Positions 34,969 to 44,267 of a DNA stretch of 64,000 bases are shown here, one piece after another. The notes below the pieces were generated by a model. The model saw only the letters and a list, made by a program, of their open reading frames with translations. It did not search any database and was not told the DNA's origin. Position numbers and translations under genes: made by a program. Source of the stretch: Christensenellaceae bacterium Phil7 (GTDB lineage Bacteria; Bacillota; Clostridia; Christensenellales; CAG-138); assembly GCA_001940845.1 (NCBI GenBank), contig MSGV01000023.1, forward strand, positions 272,312-336,311, in the 5' to 3' direction. Every line of letters begins with the position of its first letter. The stretch's first letter is position 1.

Positions 34969-36225
34969 TTATTTATCCACCTTTTTATTTACCTTAAACG
35001 CTGGCTTTCCCATTATTAAATTTGAAAATGGTTTTTCAACAAGGTATGTCGCTAATATTGCAGCGGCAAATGCAGCAATGGTTATGATCAACGCATATTT
35101 ATTCATCCAAACATTATCATATAGCTGATTTGGCGGCACGTCCCCTGTCCACGGTGGAATTCGCCATGTGCTTTTCAGCTCGACTGCAAGCCACTGGTGC
35201 CATATGTATAAATTATAGGAGATGCCTGATAGAAAGACCATGAATTTATTTGAAAACAGCCACCTGACCCACTTTGGAGAAAGCGAAAGCGAAATAATCA
35301 GGCATACAAAGGCAATCGAAAGAATTGTTCTATTGCTTACCTGCCAAAGCTGCGCCTCCTCCCGAGATACGGCAGCACAGCCATGTACGAGTTTATCGAT
35401 CGCAAAAATGCTGGCAATCGCAATCAATAAACTGATATAGGCCATGAGCGGCGTCCGTTCAGCCTTACCGGCGATCGCTACAAGGAGAAATGCGCCTATC
35501 ATCCCATTAGCATACACGCTCAGGAATGCAGGCAGTTGGTTTATCGTCATTGAAACATAAACGCCATCTCGAAACACAAATTGCTTGGCATACAGCCCGA
35601 ATACTGCATACATGATCAGCACAACTGCACTAGCCTTCAGCATGGATATGCCAATTGACCTAGCCCCTGTTCCTCGACGCTTTAAAAATTCTGCAATAAA
35701 TGGATACAATACATAGAACCATACCTCGATAGCCAGTGTCCAGAGCACAACATTGAGATTTGTTTTAATATATGTATCCACAAACAATGTTTGCGTAAAT
35801 GTCAAATGAGTCAATAGATCCTTTAACGCTGCCCAAATATCGGAGTACCTGCCCAGTGAAATGCTGTAAATAAATAGTACTATTACGCAAAACAAATAGC
35901 TCGGAATGATTCGTGCCAGTCTTTTTTTTGCAAAGGTCTTCCATGAGCTCATACTTTCGCCCATCAATACCTGACGCGCAAGCGGCAAAAAAAGCAAAAA
36001 CCCGCTTATAAGCACCATCATATCAACGAAAAGATAGCCGACTCTCGCATAGTCATTAAAACTTATGCTTGTGATACCAATGAAGCTGAGCCAAGGCGTA
36101 TTTATGCTGGGCCAGATCCAAGTTTGCTGCCAAAAATGAAATATTAATACAATGATTATGCTGAGGGCTCTGATGCCATCCAATACATCTATGTATTTAC
36201 AATTTATTGTCCTGTCATTTTTCAA
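34969..36225 (-). CDS. Membrane acyltransferase, OafA/YrhL family (acyltransferase 3)
   Basis: Integral membrane protein of about 418 residues with 10-11 hydrophobic segments. The N-terminal IDVLDGIRALSIIIVLIFHFWQ with its catalytic-type histidine and the HQWLAVELK region are typical of O-acyltransferases that modify surface glycans or peptidoglycan. I prefer a TTG start at 36225: AAGGGGGCGC lies 8 bp upstream, whereas the in-frame ATGs at 36276/36273 sit at the predicted transcription start with no ribosome site. Monocistronic, convergent with the ornithine operon. Confidence 0.85.
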   Translation of the reverse strand: MKNDRTINCKYIDVLDGIRALSIIIVLIFHFWQQTWIWPSINTPWLSFIGITSISFNDYARVGYLFVDMMVLISGFLLFLPLARQVLMGESMSSWKTFAKKRLARIIPSYLFCVIVLFIYSISLGRYSDIWAALKDLLTHLTFTQTLFVDTYIKTNLNVVLWTLAIEVWFYVLYPFIAEFLKRRGTGARSIGISMLKASAVVLIMYAVFGLYAKQFVFRDGVYVSMTINQLPAFLSVYANGMIGAFLLVAIAGKAERTPLMAYISLLIAIASIFAIDKLVHGCAAVSREEAQLWQVSNRTILSIAFVCLIISLSLSPKWVRWLFSNKFMVFLSGISYNLYIWHQWLAVELKSTWRIPPWTGDVPPNQLYDNVWMNKYALIITIAAFAAAILATYLVEKPFSNLIMGKPAFKVNKKVDK

Positions 36226-36280
36226 CTGATGCGCCCCCTTTTGGGATTGATTCCCAGCAAAATTCTTATACATCATTTCA

Positions 36281-36309
36281 ATTATACCATAGCTTTAATC
36301 ATGCTTCAA
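36281..36309 (-). promoter_or_regulatory. Sigma-A promoter of the acyltransferase gene
   Basis: Minus strand TTGAAG (36304-36309), 17 bp, TATAAT (36281-36286) with a TGG extension. Confidence 0.7.
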
Positions 36310-36374
36310 TATGATCGACGGCGCAGCCTTTATGCATGGCGGAAATATATCTTTCTTTTTTGTTCATGACGTAC

Positions 36375-36380
36375 TATAAT
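36375..36380 (+). promoter_or_regulatory. -10 box of the ygiQ-like gene
   Basis: TATAAT at 36375-36380, 36 bp upstream of the ATG; the -35 region is poor. Confidence 0.4.
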
Positions 36381-36416
36381 GTAATTTGGAATTTATTAAA
36401 ACAATGAGGTAAATGG

Positions 36417-38378
36417 ATGATTCAAAAAAATCTTGCTGCTGACTCCAAAGCAAGGCCACTGCCAATGAGCATGGCGGAACTGAAAGAATACGGCTATGAT
36501 TCGCCGGACTTCGTGCTGGTTACCGGTGATGCATATATAGACCATCCAAGCTTTGGAACAGCAATCATTGGACGAGTATTGATGCATCATGGCTATTCCG
36601 TCGGAATAATTGCGCAGCCCGACTGGAAACACAGAGAAGCTTTCATGCTGTTTGGAAAACCTAAACTTGGTTTTCTTGTGAACTCGGGCAACATGGACTC
36701 AATGGTGAATCACTATACCAGCGCAAAACGGCCACGCTCCGAAGATGCCTATACACCGGGCGGAAAGCGCGGGAAGCGTCCCGATCGCGCAATAAAGGTA
36801 TATTGCAAATCCATCCGAGAAGCATATGGGGATATCCCAATCATTATCGGTGGTATCGAAGCAAGCCTGCGCCGATTCGCACATTATGATTATTGGGCCG
36901 ATAAGGTGCTGCCTTCAATTTTGATCGATTCCGATGCCGATCTCCTCATCTACGGAATGGGCGAAAAACAGATAATTGAGGTTGCCGATGCATTGAGCGG
37001 TGGACTCTCAGTTCATGATATTAGTTATATACATGGAACTGCTTACCGTGCCCCAAACCTGAATAGGGTTTACGAATACACATCCATTGAAAGCTTTACG
37101 GAAGTATCCAAAGATAAGATTGCATACTGCAAGGCTTTTATGAGCCAATATCGTGAGCAGGATGCCTTGACCGGGCAATGCCTCGTTCAGCCGCACGGCA
37201 ATGAATATGTTGTAGTCAATCCTCCGGCAATGCCTCTGACGCAGGAGGAACTTGACGAAGTCTATGAGCTGCCATATACTAGATGTCCCCATCCCTCATA
37301 CACCGAGCATATTCCTGCAATCGATGAAATTAAATTCTCCCTGACGAGCTGCCGTGGCTGCTTTGGTCAATGTTCCTTTTGTGCACTGACTTTTCATCAA
37401 GGAAGGGTCATTCAATCAAGAAGCCATGAATCACTGATAAAAGAAGCCAAAATCATGATAGATCAACCCGATTTTAAGGGGTATATCCATGATGTAGGCG
37501 GTCCTTCTGCCAATTTCCGTCAGCCGGCATGTAAAAAGCAGCTTACAAATGGAGTCTGCAAGGATCGCAGCTGTTTAGGATTCACCCCATGCAGAAATAT
37601 TGAGGTCGATCATAGCGATTATGTTTCACTTTTACGGAAGCTTCGCATGCTTCCTGGAGTGAAGCGGGTGTTTATACGCTCCGGAATACGATATGATTAT
37701 CTTATGTATGATAAAGATGATGCCTTTTTTAAAGAATTGGTAAAGTTCCATATAAGTGGTCAGCTCAAAGTTGCTCCTGAGCATATCGATGACTCCGTCC
37801 TCGAACTCATGGGTAAACCCGGAGGAGAGCTTTACGAGCGTTTCGTTCATAAATATGAGCAGCTCAACAGAAGTTTGGGCATGGAACAATATCTTGTTCC
37901 CTATCTCATGTCCAGCCATCCCGGAAGCACTCTTAATTCAGCGATTGCATTGGCTGAATATCTCAAGCGAAGCGGACAACGACCCGAACAGGTGCAGGAT
38001 TTTTATCCAACACCCGGAACACTCTCCACATGTATGTTCTATACAGGAATCGATCCGCGCACTATGAAGAGCATATACGTTCCGAGATCGGCTGAGGAAA
38101 AAGCGATGCAGCGCGCATTGATGCAATTCTTTATACCTCGCAACAGACCTATCGTTCGTAAGGCCCTGCGGATGGCGGAAAGAGATGATTTGATAGGAAG
38201 CGGGAAGAATTGCCTGGTTCCCAGTGAAGGTGCCGAAAGGGCGATGCAGCAGCGTCGGCAATCGGCTGTGTATAAAAAATCCCCCGCAAAACGGCAGCAA
38301 GGCTCTAAACAGGCAAACAGGAGCGGAAATAAAAATTCAATTTCCGGTTCGCACACGGATCGCATAAGCCACCGTTGA
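36417..38378 (+). CDS. YgiQ family radical SAM protein
   Basis: The 653-residue protein has an N-terminal cobalamin-like domain ([17 protein letters not shown]), then a radical SAM core with the 4Fe-4S motif [11 protein letters not shown] (CxxxCxxC, near residue 316-323), a later cysteine group ([12 protein letters not shown]) and the YgiQ C-terminal region with [14 protein letters not shown]. The tail is Lys/Arg/Gln-rich and disordered-looking. The family is universal in anaerobes but its substrate is unknown. The ATG follows GAGGTAAATGG. Confidence 0.93.
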   Translation: MIQKNLAADSKARPLPMSMAELKEYGYDSPDFVLVTGDAYIDHPSFGTAIIGRVLMHHGYSVGIIAQPDWKHREAFMLFGKPKLGFLVNSGNMDSMVNHYTSAKRPRSEDAYTPGGKRGKRPDRAIKVYCKSIREAYGDIPIIIGGIEASLRRFAHYDYWADKVLPSILIDSDADLLIYGMGEKQIIEVADALSGGLSVHDISYIHGTAYRAPNLNRVYEYTSIESFTEVSKDKIAYCKAFMSQYREQDALTGQCLVQPHGNEYVVVNPPAMPLTQEELDEVYELPYTRCPHPSYTEHIPAIDEIKFSLTSCRGCFGQCSFCALTFHQGRVIQSRSHESLIKEAKIMIDQPDFKGYIHDVGGPSANFRQPACKKQLTNGVCKDRSCLGFTPCRNIEVDHSDYVSLLRKLRMLPGVKRVFIRSGIRYDYLMYDKDDAFFKELVKFHISGQLKVAPEHIDDSVLELMGKPGGELYERFVHKYEQLNRSLGMEQYLVPYLMSSHPGSTLNSAIALAEYLKRSGQRPEQVQDFYPTPGTLSTCMFYTGIDPRTMKSIYVPRSAEEKAMQRALMQFFIPRNRPIVRKALRMAERDDLIGSGKNCLVPSEGAERAMQQRRQSAVYKKSPAKRQQGSKQANRSGNKNSISGSHTDRISHR

Positions 38379-38473
38379 TTCGCAGCAGTCCTTATGCAAA
38401 AATAGTGGCTATAATATTAAATCTATGCTTAGCGCACTTTTAGAGGTTATGCTGCCTTTATTAAGCAAAGTTT

Positions 38474-38488
38474 ATGTAACTGTTACAT
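38474..38488. repeat. Operator-like palindrome upstream of the YtgP-like gene
   Basis: ATGTAAC-T-GTTACAT is a perfect 7-bp-arm palindrome about 40 bp upstream of the -10 box. Confidence 0.45.
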
Positions 38489-38526
38489 TTGGCATATCAA
38501 TTATGGTGGAATACGTCACAATGATG

Positions 38527-38535
38527 TGGTATAAT
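38527..38535 (+). promoter_or_regulatory. Extended -10 promoter of the YtgP-like gene
   Basis: TGGTATAAT (38527-38535), 36 bp upstream of the ATG, no clear -35 box. Confidence 0.5.
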
Positions 38536-38570
38536 ATGGTTATCATGGGTTAGATTCGGAAGGAGGACGT

Positions 38571-40226
38571 ATGAAAAAGACAAAAACTTCCTTTGTGGCA
38601 GGCGCTGCAATACTCGGCATTGCAGGGCTCATAGTAAAGGTCATCGGTGCGGTGTATAGAATACCGCTCGCAAATATTGTTGGAACGGAGGGAATGGCAT
38701 ATTACGAGGTTGCTTATCCCTATTATTCATGGCTTCTTGTCATCTCATCGGCAGGACTCCCAACCGCTGTTTCCAAGCTTGTATCGGAACGCATTGCAAT
38801 CGGCGATGGAATTGGGGCCAAGAGAGTATTCAGCGCAGCAATGAGGCTGCTCTTCTTCATAGGCGTATTCACATCCGTTTTGCTCTTTGCACTCTCTGGT
38901 GGAATAGCCAATCTATCCGGTACCGAGCCTGCAAAATATTCCCTCATGGCTTTGGCTCCCGCACTATTCTTCGTCTCGATTATGTGCGCATATCGCGGCT
39001 ATCTACAGGGTATGCAGTGTATGACCGGCACGGCAATCAGCCAGATAGTTGAGCAGGCTGCCAAGCTCATAGTTGGGTTCAGCCTGGCAGCGTATTTTGT
39101 AAAGACTCAGCCTGATCGTCCTGAGCTCGCTGCAATGGGTGCTCTTATCGGTGTCAGCGTCTCAGAGCTCATCGCTCTGCTTGTCATAAAATTCTATTAT
39201 AATGTCTCTCTAAAGAAGGGAAATCTCCTTATAAGCGAGATCGAAAGACATCAGACCATAACACATGGCCCATCTATGAAGTCGATCGTTAAGCGGCTGC
39301 TCCTTATCGCAATCCCCATTACCATAGGAGCCTCAATAATGCCAATAACGGGCATTGCGGATTCCATATTCATCATCAATATTCTGAAGGCAAAAAACAT
39401 GGCTTCTGGATTGACGCTGGAGGCTGCTAATGAGGCTGCAAGAGCATCCTATACCGTACTTCGCAGCTATGTGACACCTCTTATTAATATGCCTGCGGTG
39501 CTGACCCTTGCACTCTCTATGAGCCTTGTTCCGGCCATATCCGATGCAACAACGAAACATGATAAAGCTACAGTACGAAATGCAAGCAGCACAGGTTTGA
39601 AGCTTGCAATGTTTATCGGCGCTCCCTGCGCTGTCGGGCTGTTTGTTGTTGGCGGTCCTATCATGGCTATGCTGTATTCAGCAGTGCGTACACGTCCTGA
39701 AATCTTCACGCAGGCACAGAATGTAATGTATTTTGCTGCGGTCGGAGTATTATTCTTATCGCTTGTTCAAACCCTAACCGGTATAATCCAGGGCCTGGGT
39801 AAGCCGCAAATACCGGTTATTTTCCTTGCAATAGGCGGTGTGGTAAAGGTGGTAAGCATGCTGCTGCTAATGCATTTTACTGATCTTGGAATCCTGGGGG
39901 CTGCTCTTTCAACCGTGCTTTGCTATGCAATTGCCGGAATTGCAGATACCGTATACATCATAAGAAATGCAAAGATACGAATTTCCTACCTCGATACCTT
40001 TGTTAAGCCCATTCTTGCATCCCTCCTCATGGGAATTGCTGTATGGGGCTGCTACGAGCTGATCTCAAAATCCGGGCATATGACCATAGCCACGGTACTC
40101 TCCGTTGGCGCAGGTGTGATAGTTTACTGCATTGCGATGGTATTGCTCCGCCCATTCAGTCAAAGTGATTTTGCGTTCCTGCCCAAAGGTGAAAAGCTTA
40201 GAAGGATATTCCGGGTCAATAAATAA
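38571..40226 (+). CDS. Polysaccharide/lipid II flippase, MurJ/SpoVB/YtgP-like
   Basis: Integral membrane protein of 551 residues with about 14 hydrophobic segments from the MOP exporter superfamily. N-terminal GAAILGIAGLIVKVIGAVYRIPLANIVG and YLQGMQCMTGTAISQIVEQ are the typical MurJ/SpoVB/YtgP patterns. Likely translocates a lipid-linked peptidoglycan or polysaccharide precursor. The ATG follows CGGAAGGAGGACGT. The dgt gene starts 27 bp downstream, so they may be cotranscribed. It could equally be a spore-cortex-associated SpoVB homologue. Confidence 0.87.
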   Translation: MKKTKTSFVAGAAILGIAGLIVKVIGAVYRIPLANIVGTEGMAYYEVAYPYYSWLLVISSAGLPTAVSKLVSERIAIGDGIGAKRVFSAAMRLLFFIGVFTSVLLFALSGGIANLSGTEPAKYSLMALAPALFFVSIMCAYRGYLQGMQCMTGTAISQIVEQAAKLIVGFSLAAYFVKTQPDRPELAAMGALIGVSVSELIALLVIKFYYNVSLKKGNLLISEIERHQTITHGPSMKSIVKRLLLIAIPITIGASIMPITGIADSIFIINILKAKNMASGLTLEAANEAARASYTVLRSYVTPLINMPAVLTLALSMSLVPAISDATTKHDKATVRNASSTGLKLAMFIGAPCAVGLFVVGGPIMAMLYSAVRTRPEIFTQAQNVMYFAAVGVLFLSLVQTLTGIIQGLGKPQIPVIFLAIGGVVKVVSMLLLMHFTDLGILGAALSTVLCYAIAGIADTVYIIRNAKIRISYLDTFVKPILASLLMGIAVWGCYELISKSGHMTIATVLSVGAGVIVYCIAMVLLRPFSQSDFAFLPKGEKLRRIFRVNK

Positions 40227-40253
40227 TTGTATTTAAGCATTTAGGAGTATGTC

Positions 40254-41261
40254 ATGACCGAGCTTCGACAATATCGCCAAATAATCGAGCAGCGTGAGCA
40301 AAGTACACTCTCTCCTTATGCGCAGCTCGTTATCAAAACAAAGGGGCGCAACGTGCCCATCACGCCCTGCCCCGTTCGCACGGATTATGTCCGAGATAGG
40401 GATAGAATCATACACTGCAAAAGCTTCAGGCGTCTCAAGCATAAGACCCAAGTATTTTTATCCCCAGTTGGAGACCATTACAGGACTCGCCTTACACATA
40501 CGCTTGAAGTCAATCAGATCGCACGAACAATATCCCGCGGGCTCTTACTGAATGAGGATCTGACCGAAGCGATCGCTATGGGGCATGATCTTGGGCATAC
40601 TCCATTTGGTCATACCGGAGAAAGCGTTTTAAATCGATTGGTGCATGGCGGATTCAAGCATAATGAACAGAGTCTCCGTATCGTTGAAAAGCTTGAGAAT
40701 GGAGTGGGCTTGAATCTAACCTATGAGGTCAGAGACGGAATACTAAATCACAAAAAGGATGGGCATCCCTGCACACTTGAGGGAATTGTTGTCAGCATCG
40801 CTGATAGGATAGCTTATGTCAATCATGATATAGATGATGCAATCCGAGCAGGGCTTCTCTCTAACGATAGCCTCCCCAAGAGCTGCATTGAAGCAATCGG
40901 GGCAACGCATGGCGAGAGGATAAATGCACTGGTGCTGGATATCCTTGCTGAAAGCTATGGGAAGCCCTATGTGCGCATGAGCGAACACATGGATGCTGAA
41001 TTCCACAAGCTTCGCAGCTATTTATTTGAGAATCTCTATCATGATTCAAAAGCGAAAGCTGAAGAGGGTAAGGCTGAGGGTATCATTGAAAGCCTTTATA
41101 AGCATTATTTGGCTCATATCGATGAGATCCCCCAAGAATTCACTCAGTATATTCCCGTAGATGGCAAGGAACGCGTTGCAGCAGATTATATTGCCTGTAT
41201 GACAGATAGGTACGCCATACGCATCTATAAAGATTTATTTGTTCCAAGGGATTGGGTGTAG
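40254..41261 (+). CDS. dgt: Deoxyguanosinetriphosphate triphosphohydrolase (HD domain dNTPase)
   Basis: The 335-residue protein contains the HD-superfamily metal motif RTRLTHTLEVNQIAR and AIAMGHDLGHTPFGHTGE, and the later SIADRIAYVNHDIDDAI aspartate. This is the short Bacillota dGTPase-like type, which hydrolyses dNTPs to nucleosides and triphosphate. The ATG follows TTAGGAGTATGTC. In many Bacillota this gene precedes dnaG-rpoD; here it is followed instead by a terminator and convergent genes. Confidence 0.93.
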   Translation: MTELRQYRQIIEQREQSTLSPYAQLVIKTKGRNVPITPCPVRTDYVRDRDRIIHCKSFRRLKHKTQVFLSPVGDHYRTRLTHTLEVNQIARTISRGLLLNEDLTEAIAMGHDLGHTPFGHTGESVLNRLVHGGFKHNEQSLRIVEKLENGVGLNLTYEVRDGILNHKKDGHPCTLEGIVVSIADRIAYVNHDIDDAIRAGLLSNDSLPKSCIEAIGATHGERINALVLDILAESYGKPYVRMSEHMDAEFHKLRSYLFENLYHDSKAKAEEGKAEGIIESLYKHYLAHIDEIPQEFTQYIPVDGKERVAADYIACMTDRYAIRIYKDLFVPRDWV

Positions 41262-41294
41262 CTTTAATAGCCCAGATCGATACACATTAAAAAG

Positions 41295-41327
41295 TTCAGC
41301 TCGATGCATCCGCTGCACCGGGCTGAA
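41295..41327. terminator. Bidirectional terminator after dgt
   Basis: TTCAGCTCG (41295-41303) pairs with CGGGCTGAA (41319-41327), one G-U, followed by AAAATTTT; on the minus strand it is followed by CTTTTTAA. Confidence 0.75.
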
Positions 41328-41336
41328 AAATTTTAA

Positions 41337-42209
41337 CTAGAACCCATTCATGTGACAAAGAATTGATTTTTCTATCCAATACATGAATTTTGAATTCGGT
41401 GAATACACTTCAAATTCCTTCATCTTTAGGTACAGGGGCTCTCCATCATATACATCATGCCACAAATCCGTAAATACAAAATCAAAATTTCCATTCGGCA
41501 TTTCGTTCTTGGCGTACATAAATGCATTCGCATGTATAATCGTAATTTTCTTCGAACATTCATGGAATTGAGGCAGCAGGTATTCATTGAACATATCGAT
41601 AACATTTTCATTAAGTTCGACTATTGTAACGGTTTCTACCGAAGCCTTCCTTGCCGCCATATATGCAAAATAGCCGAGCCCCAAACCGTAGGCAAGCACA
41701 TGCCCATGCGCCGAATCAATTGCCGGCTGTATCGTATTGATCTCAAGCGGGGTCACCGTCATCCATATTCTCCCATCTTCCTGAATGGACGGATATTGCA
41801 CTTCATTGGCAAAGAACCCTATCTGTGGTATTATACGCCCGTCATGGCGCATTATAGTATCATCAGAGACGAAGGCTTCAAATGGTTTAAATTTGCATTG
41901 CCTGAATTCGATGCCTCCTCTCTTAACATTCGGAAAACTTATGCTTTTATAATAAGCATTGTTTTTCAATTCAGCATCATCTATCTGTCGGATGCTCTCC
42001 AGAAAATATTCGCTGAATAATTCCCTTCCATCGCATTCCAAATCTATACCGCAATACGCGGCAAGCAGGTATGAGTATGCCGCCTCTATCGAAATGCCGC
42101 AAACAGATGAGAGCTCCTGTACCGCCTCCCCATCAATACAGGTTGGCGCATCGTTCAAAAACTTCGACATAAGGCTCATAACGTATAGATTCTGTTCCTT
42201 AATATTCAT
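41337..42209 (-). CDS. SAM-dependent methyltransferase-fold protein
   Basis: The 290-residue protein has a class I SAM-binding motif YGLGLGYFAYMAARK followed by VTIVELNENVIDMFNEYL, which resembles spermidine-synthase-like methyltransferase folds, and a late VFTDLWHDVYDG motif. The N-terminal 130 residues are unassigned. The specific substrate is unknown. It starts at an ATG that overlaps the aroQ stop (TGATG), so it is translationally coupled to aroQ. Whether it is a true methyltransferase or an aminopropyltransferase relative cannot be decided. Confidence 0.7.
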   Translation of the reverse strand: MNIKEQNLYVMSLMSKFLNDAPTCIDGEAVQELSSVCGISIEAAYSYLLAAYCGIDLECDGRELFSEYFLESIRQIDDAELKNNAYYKSISFPNVKRGGIEFRQCKFKPFEAFVSDDTIMRHDGRIIPQIGFFANEVQYPSIQEDGRIWMTVTPLEINTIQPAIDSAHGHVLAYGLGLGYFAYMAARKASVETVTIVELNENVIDMFNEYLLPQFHECSKKITIIHANAFMYAKNEMPNGNFDFVFTDLWHDVYDGEPLYLKMKEFEVYSPNSKFMYWIEKSILCHMNGF

Positions 42210-42643
42210 CAATTCATCGCCCTCGATAGAAGAAGCTTTGCTGCTTCAATATATCCCTGCTTACCCATGCCGGAGATCTGCGCAATGCACACATCCTTTA
42301 TTACGCTTATGCGGCGAAATTCTTCCCTGTTATTTATATCGCTCAAATGCACTTCGACAGTCGGTATAGCGCATGCCTCTATCGCATCCCTGATTGCAAA
42401 TGAATAATGAGTATATGCTCCTGGGTTTATTATAATTCCATCCACTTCGCCAATAGCTGATTGTATTATATCAATCAGTTCTCCCTCATGATTGGATTGA
42501 AATGCATATAGTTCGGCATTACAGCTCGAAAGGTACGCTTGCAGCTCGCTCATTATCGTATCGAGAGTATCCGTTCCATAAATCTCAGGTTTTCTTATCC
42601 CAGTCAAATTCAAGTTCGGGCCATTGATCACCAATAACTTCAT
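42209..42643 (-). CDS. aroQ: 3-dehydroquinate dehydratase, type II
   Basis: Shikimate-pathway enzyme converting 3-dehydroquinate to 3-dehydroshikimate. The 144-residue protein shows LLVINGPNLNLTGIRKPEIYG (catalytic tyrosine), QSNHEGELID, the IINPGAYTHYSFAIRDAI block and VEVHLSDINNREEFR. The ATG at 42643 (a GTG lies one codon before) follows AAGGAGAATAGTG. It is divergent from aroE, the next pathway enzyme, across a 69-bp promoter region. Confidence 0.95.
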   Translation of the reverse strand: MKLLVINGPNLNLTGIRKPEIYGTDTLDTIMSELQAYLSSCNAELYAFQSNHEGELIDIIQSAIGEVDGIIINPGAYTHYSFAIRDAIEACAIPTVEVHLSDINNREEFRRISVIKDVCIAQISGMGKQGYIEAAKLLLSRAMN

Positions 42644-42673
42644 CACTATTCTCCTTGACTCATTTTTTACCCT

Positions 42674-42706
42674 ATTATAGCATATGTGGGAAATTTATGG
42701 TATAAT
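42674..42706. promoter_or_regulatory. Overlapping divergent promoters of aroQ and aroE
   Basis: Two extended -10 boxes face away from each other: minus-strand TGCTATAAT (TATAAT at 42674-42679) for aroQ and plus-strand TGGTATAAT (TATAAT at 42701-42706) for aroE. Each promoter's -35 zone covers the other's -10. Both lack strong -35 boxes. Confidence 0.6.
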
Positions 42707-42712
42707 GAAAAT

Positions 42713-43513
42713 ATGAAAATCCACTATGCAATCATAGGCGATCCTGTGGAGCACAGCCGCTCTCCTGAACTCTATGCTCCAATGTTCGATTCTGTCGGAA
42801 TTGATGCGGAATTTTTACGTCTATGTGTAAAAAAAGAAGAAATCGGCAATATTCGTGAATTGATCCGACAGCACCGTCTTTCCGGATTTGCCGTGACCAT
42901 GCCGCACAAGCGTGCTATAATGGATTATTTGGATGAGATCAGCATTGAAGCGCATAATGCCGGATCAGTGAACATAGTTTCGGTAGAACGTGGTCACATA
43001 ATGTCAGAACCTAAGCTGGTGGGCTACAATACCGATGGCGATGGGCTTATAGCCGCATTAAACGAGGTCGGTGTAAATATTGCCGGTAAATCGATCGCCA
43101 TACTCGGAAATGGCGGCGCAGCAGCCGGTGCTAAGGAAGCCATTATACGCAATGGCGGCAATATTGTCACGCTGATCAGACATGATGGTTTGAGCCTTAA
43201 CAGAGTGCTTAAAGACTCATACGACATTCTCATGAACTGTGATGTCCTCATAAACTCAACCCCACTTGGAATGAAGGGCTACCCCGAATTTGAATCTTTC
43301 GAGTTTCTTAATATGCTTAAACCTACGGCCGTAATAGCGGACATGGTCTATGCATCAGCTGTACACAGCTGCTTGATTGATTCCACTCAACTGGTATATG
43401 AGGCTAAAAAAAGAAGGCTCATCAGTTTTTCCGGTGATAGAATGCTTCTTCACCAGGGTCTGATCGCTTTTAAGCTCTGGACCGGATACGATTTGAGCCA
43501 TATTATAACATAA
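42713..43513 (+). CDS. aroE: Shikimate dehydrogenase
   Basis: NADP-dependent enzyme reducing 3-dehydroshikimate to shikimate. The 266-residue protein has the N-terminal IIGDPVEHSRSPELYAPMF substrate site, the catalytic-lysine motif VTMPHKRAIMDYL, YNTDGDGL, and the cofactor loop GNGGAAAGAKEAI. The substrate site begins six residues after the chosen ATG, so this start is close to forced; a GTG nine codons upstream is the only alternative. There is no ribosome site, and the TATAAT box ends 6 bp before the ATG, so the mRNA may be leaderless. Confidence 0.93.
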   Translation: MKIHYAIIGDPVEHSRSPELYAPMFDSVGIDAEFLRLCVKKEEIGNIRELIRQHRLSGFAVTMPHKRAIMDYLDEISIEAHNAGSVNIVSVERGHIMSEPKLVGYNTDGDGLIAALNEVGVNIAGKSIAILGNGGAAAGAKEAIIRNGGNIVTLIRHDGLSLNRVLKDSYDILMNCDVLINSTPLGMKGYPEFESFEFLNMLKPTAVIADMVYASAVHSCLIDSTQLVYEAKKRRLISFSGDRMLLHQGLIAFKLWTGYDLSHIIT

Positions 43514-43551
43514 ATCAACGCCGATCCTGCCTGTCGGACAGACATCCCATT

Positions 43552-44265
43552 TCATATCTGCTTTATAAGCCTTGGAACGAAATTCAGGTAATCAGCGGAG
43601 CACAGCCAATAGCTTTTCCCATCACGATTTCCCTCAAATGCATGGTGTACAGATTGTGCATGAAGATGCCCATAAACGATATCAGTGATTGCAGGATACT
43701 CAGCAATCATCTCAGTAAAACCGGTCGCATCCCCCCTTTCCCCCAGTGGAGGATAGTGCAGCATGAGGATAATGCTTTCGGCTGCACCACTATCCACATG
43801 TCTCATTGCAGCTCCTATCGTAAGCCTCAATCGCAGGAGTTCTCTATTATAGATTTTTTCATCATTCTGCTGCACATAGCCTGCTGAGCCGGGATAGAGC
43901 CAACCACGAGTGCCTGCTATTGCGACTCCGTTAAAGACAAATGAATCATTCTGAATGATTCTCACGCTTTCAGGAAAGCATGAGCGCATCTTTGTTGGAG
44001 AGGTCCACCAATAATCATGGTTTCCGCGAATCATCAGCTTAGTCCCCGGAAAATCGGAAATACGCTGTATATCACACAGCACATCTTTGAATTGCATTGC
44101 CCAACTGATATCTCCTGGGAGCAGAACAATATCCTCATCAGAAACCGCATCATGCCATGCTGCTGCGATGCGCTCTATATGATCATTCCAATTATCACCA
44201 AAGACATCCATGGGCTTGCCCTGTTTGCCATCCATATGCAGATCTGCCAGGGCAAACACCTTCAT
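43552..44265 (-). CDS. Metallophosphoesterase
   Basis: Calcineurin-like phosphoesterase of 237 residues. The metal-binding motifs are visible in order: ALADLHMD (1), LLPGDISWAM (2), MIRGNHDYWW (3), MLHYPPLGE (4) and VYGHLHAQS (5). The DIHL/GDxxW arrangement is that of a family of uncharacterised phosphohydrolases common in Clostridia. Substrate unknown. It starts 2 bp after the end of the upstream zinc-ribbon gene with GGAG in that gene's end, so the two form an operon. Confidence 0.88.
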   Translation of the reverse strand: MKVFALADLHMDGKQGKPMDVFGDNWNDHIERIAAAWHDAVSDEDIVLLPGDISWAMQFKDVLCDIQRISDFPGTKLMIRGNHDYWWTSPTKMRSCFPESVRIIQNDSFVFNGVAIAGTRGWLYPGSAGYVQQNDEKIYNRELLRLRLTIGAAMRHVDSGAAESIILMLHYPPLGERGDATGFTEMIAEYPAITDIVYGHLHAQSVHHAFEGNRDGKSYWLCSADYLNFVPRLIKQI

Positions 44266-44267
44266 TC

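Noticed and set aside
36271-36276. Leaderless start for the acyltransferase
   Set aside because: A TTG start at 36225 with a good ribosome site explains the gene better.
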